64,000 bases of DNA from Pontederia crassipes (taxonomy: Eukaryota; Streptophyta; Magnoliopsida; Commelinales; Pontederiaceae), in NCBI GenBank assembly GCA_030549335.1, contig CM060198.1, positions 56,988,771-57,052,770 of the forward strand. The letters are read 5' to 3'. The notes beneath the pieces were generated by a model that was given only the letters and a program-made list of their open reading frames with translations, was not told the DNA's origin and did no database searches. Within the stretch, counting starts at the first letter, position 1. Each line of letters starts with the position of its first letter. Both the position numbers and the translations under genes were made by a program. Below, piece by piece: positions 58,451 to 64,000 of the stretch.

Positions 58451-60178
58451 TATTATGAATTAAACAATAAATTATATATAATATATATTTATTAAATACT
58501 TACCGATTAATTTTATGTATAAGGTTATAACTTATAACTTGTATTATTATAACTTATTAGTTATTAGTCAATTATTCGTTTTGCAACTCTATTTACTTAA
58601 TAATTATGAATGAATGGCCTAATTATTATTATATAATAATAAAAGGGAAAAATGGGCTCCGATCCGATTCGATGGTTGTGGACCGTGTTGAGATGAAATT
58701 TTTTCTTATTGGAACGACAAGGCCCGCGACATGGTACGGCAGGACATGTCCTTTTTCTATTTTAAGTAGAAGTTTTGCCTTTGGTATGTCAACTCTTGCT
58801 TATTGTAACTTATTACCGGTAAAGTTTACCTAAATATTATTTAGTGTATTGTATACTTACTAATTGTGATTGCACCGTACAATTTTAAGTTTTGAGTTTT
58901 CTATCATTTTGATTATTTATGTTTTACACCATAAAGTTAAAAATAATGGTAACTTAAATGTTCAAAATATGAAATTGCACAGTCCAATATAGGGGTGTAG
59001 AAAAAATCTATTCACTCCAAAAACCTACTCAAATCGAAAAAACAGCAAATTGGGACTTCACTTTAAAATTAGGTTAACTTTTTGGAATAATTCAAATCAT
59101 CTGTTAAAAATATAGCTTCCAATTTTAAAAATTGAAGGGCTCGACCTGAACTAAATATATATATTTTTAAAAATGTAATTAATTTTACATTTTCTTTTAT
59201 CCATATTTATTAGAGTAGATATATTGTTGACTTGTTATGTTGTTGTTAAATTTGAATATTATCGAGTTATTAATCTATTTTAATAAAGTTTATATACAGT
59301 TGACTAGAATTTTTAAATTATAATATGATAGTTTAATTTATTGACATAAAAAATGAAAATAGAGTTAGATATTATATTTTAAGGCATCGAATGTGATGTA
59401 TTTAATGTCTATTAATTTAAAAAATTTATTATTTTAAGTAGGTAAAAAAAATCGAGATTACTTAGGTAAATTTTTTTTCTTCGAATTTTTTTTAAAGATA
59501 ATATTTTACATTTTAAAAAATAGTTCAAAATTCAAAAGATAGATGTTTTTTCGGCCTAAAACCATCTCACCCGAATCACTTACCACTAGTCCAATCTCAA
59601 AGAAGGGTATTGAGTACTTAGACGACAATTTATTGTAATAAAGTGATTTCTTTGTAAATTGAATATGTGCTACACATTTTTTTATCTCAAAAAGAAAATT
59701 CTATTTAGACTTATAGTCTATTTCTACTTCAATAACTAATCTCGTTGACTTTATGCCATGTCGAAATTTTCTTTTCATTTTTTTATTTATCCACCTTTTC
59801 TTATGGTTTTAAGATAAAAAAGATTAAACAAAAGTACACTTTAAAATATAACAAATATAATTTAATTTTGACGTTCCGAATGGTGAACTGTCTTTTCTTT
59901 CTTGATTTTTGTTCAGAGATAATAAAAAGAGAAAAATTACATCGTTTAAATTAAAATGATTTTTTGTACAAAAAAGTGAGGATGGGAGACAATAAATTGG
60001 AACCAAATAGCTAAAATTTTATTATAATTAAAAAAACAGTTAGATTCCTCAATCCGATTTAATTATATATATTTAATATGACCATCACCCAATAAATAAT
60101 CGAATCAAATTAATCCGAAACCCAACAAAAAATAGTAAAAAAAGTAATAAACGAAAAAAATTCCTGACAAGTCAAATA

Positions 60179-60186
60179 CCGCGAAA
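60179..60186 (-). promoter_or_regulatory. Possible E2F site (distal) of BRCA1
   Basis: CCGCGAAA, which reads TTTCGCGG on the minus strand, matches the E2F consensus. It lies about 137 bases before the BRCA1 ATG. Confidence 0.55.
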
Positions 60187-60207
60187 GTTAAAAATTTGCG
60201 ACGCAAA

Positions 60208-60217
60208 ATTCCCGCCA
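60208..60217 (+). promoter_or_regulatory. Possible E2F site (proximal) of BRCA1
   Basis: ATTCCCGCCA fits the E2F consensus TTSSCGSS and lies about 106 bases before the ATG. With the distal site it suggests S-phase control. Confidence 0.6.
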
Positions 60218-60322
60218 AGGGAGCAAAATGGGTACAAAAATATTTGCAAGACTGGGACGACGCTTCGTTCCGGCTACTTCTCCCTCCTCTGCCTGCTCGC
60301 GGAATCTGATACCATCGCAGCC

Positions 60323-63300
60323 ATGGCGGACTTGGATCACCTGGAGAAGATGGGCAGAGAGCTCAAGTGCCCAATCTGGTACCGCTTCGATCGATCCCGC
60401 TCCCTGTTTTGCTCCTAATTCCTTCCCGCTGTATGATCTGACCCTTTTGTTTTGCAGTTGGAGCCTCCTGAAATCTGCGGTGTCGCTCTCCTGCAACCAC
60501 GTATTCTGCGAGTAAGGCCTCAGCTTCGACGCTTCTGCGCTTCCATTTCCATTATTTTTGTAGTCTTTATGAATATTATGTTCTGCCACCTCGATTGCAG
60601 TCATTGCATCAAGGAGTCGATGAAGACTATGTCGGATTGCCCTGTCTGCAAAGTTCCATTCCATCGTCGAGGTTCGTTCTTATGATCCTTTTGTGCTTCG
60701 GCAGATGATTGCGGGAAACTTTACATTTTACTAGGGACATTTCGTCGAAGAAAAGCAGTGGACATCGCATGCATTGTCGTCGTTTGTTTAAATACACGAG
60801 AGAGTTGACCGTGGGTTATTTGTCCTTTAGGGCTGGTTGGTTCAGAATTGATTAAGAGGGGAAGGGAAGGTAAATAATGGGAAGGGAACGTAGGAGAATG
60901 AAATTGAATAACTATGCATGTTTGGTTGAGGGGAAAGGAATGAATATTAAGTCATTATTTTATTTAAACGATTTTATCTTTAAGTTTTTTTATTAAGGAT
61001 AGGAATACATATTAAATATGTTTTTTCCCTTCTTTTCATCTCCATTTGGGGGTAAAAGGTAAATGAAACATTGAAGGGGAATGGAAGAAAAGGGAGGAGA
61101 CTTTCTCCTTCATTTCCTTTCAACTTAAATTTAACTTAGAGGAACAAATTCTCCTCGTTTCCCTCCCCTTCTTTACTCTTCTTTTACTGCCAACCAAAGA
61201 GATCCTTAGTAAAATTTCTAGTTTTTTTTCTTTCGATTACATGAGGAGGCACGAGGCCTAATACAGGAAAGGAAAGATAAAGGCGAAAGGCGAAAGGAAA
61301 GATAAACTTAAAAATAAAAGGACACATAACTCCCACTGTGGGATTTGAACCTGAGACAATAGAAGTATTATTTCATGGTTTATCATGAACAGAGCTATAT
61401 GGGTCTTTTCAAAATCATTTTAGTCGTTTTTGTAGAAACAAATAGGTTGGACGACATATCATGTTGTCTGTGCTTATGGCTTGCGTGAGAGCTGAAATGC
61501 CACAATATAGTTTTTTTTTAACTAGATTTAGCAAGCTTATGCCTTTGGTCATTGAATTATCGTTTCCTGTACTTTTGTGCCTTTTGCACACTTGCTGTTC
61601 AGTTAAAAAATGATCGTTCTCTAAATAAAACAAATATGTGGCTTTGGCTTCAATTTCCTTTTTCGTTTGTTTCAAATTTCGCATTGGTTTCAGAGGTTCG
61701 TCCTGCTGCCCACATGGACAACTTGGTAAACATTTACAAGAACATGGAATCTGCAGCAGGAGTCAACATCTTTTCCACTCAAATAGCACCTCAAGTCACG
61801 AGCTCAGGTAAGGTGTTTCTTGATGAGTTAGAAGTTGAATTAGAAGCCTTAATGTTAGACGGTAGATATTGCATGTTTGTCACAAAGAACTTTCAACTTG
61901 AACTAAATTAATTATTTTGATTGGTTTATTTCCTTCTCAAGAATTGTTTTTCTACTTTGTCGTTCCTAATTTTAATGTGTTTTTCTCTGATTAATATTAA
62001 AGATGGGTGTGCTCTGAACAAGAAACAAATTTCTGCTCCACAAGCCAGAGAGGATCATCAAAAGAAAACAAGAAGAAAGGGTTCTTCCAAGCAAAACAAA
62101 ACGAATATGGAAAATGTCATTTCACGGACTTCAGATAGATGTTTATCAGTAAAGCCTTCTTTTCCTGCAAAGAAACGTGTGCAAGTAGCATCATTTCCAA
62201 TCGCAGAGACACCAGTCAGACCACCAAAAATGTCTAGGTTGGAAGTTCAAAACAGTGAGTATATTGATAACAGGCAAGATGCTGAAGAAAAAACCTTAGC
62301 TACCCATAACCATGAAAAACGGTCCCTTGAGCCCTTCTTTTGGCTAAGAGATGATGACAATGAAAATGACGACGTGTGTAACAGTCAACAGTTGCCAGAA
62401 ACACCTGGATCTCAAAAGGTCCCTAGCTTTAGTGATCTCAAAGATCCAGAAGATGAGTCACCTAACAAAAGCACACCTGCTGTAAGTTTCTTTTATCCAA
62501 ATTGCATTTTTCTCTGCCCATTATACTCATCTCTTTAGTATAAAATTGCAGAGTAAATGCAACGCTGCAGAGTTTCTTGACAGTGAAATGTTTGAATGGA
62601 CTCAAATACCTTGCTCTCCTGAACTTCGTTCAAAATCTTTGAAGAAACAGGTACTATTTGCCTTATTTTAATCCTTTTACATCAATTTTGTGATCCTACC
62701 TTTCTTGTTGCGATTTCTCACAAAATTATGTTGCCTGAAACAGTCTACAACGAGACCTAGGCATTTTAAAATACAAGAGGACACATGCTTTGGAGGAAAT
62801 AATGTTGTCACTGTAGTTTGTGAAAACACAGAATTTGAGTCTACTGATGTCAGCAGAAAGTTTCACGCCGAAAACAAAAGTAAAAAAAATGCTTTAGTTA
62901 AAACAAGGTCATCAGTGCGACTAGCCCAAAAACCCATGTCCACTGATGTTGGTGAAACAGTTCTTGATAACTGTGGAGATGTAGCTGCTATCACATGCCA
63001 AGAAAATGAAAACACACAAAGTAAAACTCCTCCATCTCCTGGAAAGGAGAGTACATTTGCCAGCGAGGGTCCTATTACTCTTACTGAAAGAGACAATCAG
63101 GAGGCTCCATGTAACCAGATCAATGATGTTGCAATAACTGAAAGCACTGGACAACATCCTACTGCCCTGAGAAAGTGTAAGAACATAAGCTGTGAGATCA
63201 AATGTGCCTTTTGCCACTCTTCTGATGTTACAAAGGTGATATATAATATTACATAATGTTAATCTCCTTCTAGTGAACTATTACTATTTATTAATGTCTG

Positions 63301-63976
63301 TTAAATTGATCTTGAAGGATTCTGGAGAAATGATGCATTATTCCAATGGCACACCTGTAGTTGCAGATTTTAATGCGGGAATCAATGTAATACATGCTCA
63401 CAAGCATTGCACAGAATGGTAAAAATTCTTTGATAGATTGGAATTTGTTGAAATGAGTCTCAAGTACTACATTGTGCTTTTTTGCTTGTGAACAATATAA
63501 CTTTGTCTTTTATTAATTGAAGGGCCCCTGAAGTATACTTTGAGGATGAATTGGCTGTCAACCTTGCAGCAGAGTTAGTAAGAAGTCGAAGAATAAAGTG
63601 CTGTTGCTGTGGCATAAATGGTGCTGCACTTGGATGCTATGAGAAAAGTTGCCGGAAGAGCTTTCATTTCACTTGTGCTAAGATGATTTCAGAATGTAGA
63701 TGGGATCCTGTAAGTTATATTCTTATAGTCTTTAAATGACTAGTTGAAAATTGTTCCTAATTCCTACTCTCTTTCCAAATTTGCTTCTTAAATTAACTTA
63801 TGTGGTGCTGTTGTTTGTATTGTGATATTTCATATTTAACTTATAACGGTCATTTGCAAAAAATGACCATGACAGGATAATTTTGTCATGTTGTGCCCTC
63901 TCCATTCATCACATAAGTTACCGGTTGAAATCCCTAAGTCTTCAAGGCAAAGCAGAAAAATGCATACTTTGAAAAG
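60323..63976 (+). CDS. BRCA1: BRCA1 homologue, 5' part (continues beyond the window)
   Basis: Ten exons are in the window: 60323-60378, 60458-60511, 60601-60671, 61694-61807, 62003-62481, 62552-62650, 62744-63235, 63318-63418, 63523-63709, 63876-63976. BRCA1 is a nuclear RING E3 ligase, partner of BARD1, in homologous recombination repair. The start MADLDHLEKMGRELKCPIC opens a C3HC4 RING (CPIC, SLSCNHVFCDHC, CPVC) ending FHRR. Then comes HMDNLVNIYKNME, shared with plant BRCA1, and a long linker containing LEPFFWLRDDD, FSDLKDPEDESPNKSTP and MFEWTQIPCSPEL, all kept in Arabidopsis BRCA1 as I recall it. Exons 7-10 carry the extended PHD finger (CAFCHSSD, HKHCTEWAPEVYF, CCCCGINGAALGCYEKSC, FHFTCAKMI, VMLCPLH). 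The BRCT repeats should follow after 64000. The PHD finger and linker separate it from animal BRCA1; linker motifs favour BRCA1 over BARD1. Confidence 0.93.
60830..61205. mobile_element. PIF/Harbinger-like MITE in BRCA1 intron 3
   Basis: The left end GGGCTGGTTGGTTCAG and the right end, reversed, GGATCTCTTTGGTTGGCAG form inverted repeats. Further inside, AGGGGAAGGGAAGG and CCTCCCCTTC-type words also mirror. A TTA target duplication lies at 60827-60829 and 61206-61208. At 376 bp with no coding capacity, it fits a Tourist-like MITE. Confidence 0.75.
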
Positions 63977-64000
63977 GTTTGTATGTCTCAGGGCTCAAAA

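Larger units (their letters stand above)
57217..60178. other. AT-rich intergenic DNA with GC-skewed island and minisatellites
   Basis: At 57376-57420 and 58680-58755 are GGCCCGCG/CATGTCGGCCC-type words in inverted arrangement, suggesting the worn ends of another hAT-like element; boundaries were not resolved. An open frame within it (57377-57655, minus) has no domain. From 58860 to 60170 there is only AT-rich DNA. Confidence 0.45.

Noticed and set aside
61325-61365. tRNA gene suggested by GGTTCAAATCC on the minus strand
   Set aside because: Only a B-box-like word is present; no acceptor stem or A-box at the right distance.
60323-63976. BARD1 as an alternative to BRCA1
   Set aside because: Both have RING, extended PHD and BRCT in plants, but the LEPFFWLRD, FSDLKD and MF.WTQ..CSPE linker motifs match BRCA1 as remembered. 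The BRCT region outside the window would settle it.
1-64000. LTR retroelements, integrated viruses, Polintons, CRISPR arrays, rRNA genes
   Set aside because: I looked for gag/pol or capsid motifs, paired long direct repeats, regular spacer arrays and rRNA words and saw none.

Overview
The window is nuclear DNA of a flowering plant, most likely a non-grass monocot. GC-rich exons (PINOID-like kinase, lipid-transfer proteins, phospholipase A1) sit in very AT-rich flanks. Introns are of plant type, and a nuclear copy of plastid rpl2 begins with the ACG start used in many monocots. I cannot name the species; a Zingiberales-like genome is only a guess.

Layout. 1-896: 3' part of an mTERF gene whose upstream end runs into a local repeat. 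1564-2198 (minus): a broken SKP1-like gene. 2.2-6.0 kb: AT-rich DNA with a tandem duplication and a long-TIR MITE. 6005-12445: a nine-exon metallo-beta-lactamase-fold hydrolase with three RTE-LINE derivatives in its introns. 12485-15160: a LINE carrying only ORF1, inserted in that gene's 3' flank. 17875-19420: a PINOID-type AGC kinase. 19645-19869: a SINE-like insertion. 20399-21916: a mosaic of plastid DNA (rpl2, ndhF, psbB). 22770-23470: a second long-TIR element. 25389-26892: an unknown coiled-coil protein gene. 28008-31968: three tandem type 1 nsLTP genes. 33050-39995: a CACTA element split by a 6-kb L1-type LINE. 43989-48446: ERD4/OSCA3-type channel. 49144-50667 (minus): plastid-type phospholipase A1, convergent with ERD4. 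51701-57208: hAT relics and hAT-type MITEs, partly nested. 60323 to the window end: the 5' part of plant BRCA1.

The host genes are unrelated singletons (organelle expression, SCF ubiquitin ligase, auxin transport polarity, osmosensing, jasmonate-type lipid hydrolysis, DNA repair), apart from the local LTP family. No operon-like or clustered pathway is seen. I saw no LTR retroelement, integrated virus, Polinton, rRNA or CRISPR.

The most informative material is in three groups. The first is five RTE-derived insertions with clear target-site duplications that show different outcomes of one retrotransposition process: 5' truncation, internal deletion and 5' inversion. The second is an ORF1-only LINE with an uninterrupted reading frame, 5' tandem monomers and a 3' stem-loop. 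The third is an LTP paralogue with two extra cysteines that has lost the lipid-contacting PYxxS motif. Exon boundaries were placed by hand from GT/AG sites and frame continuity; family names come from remembered motifs, not from a search.
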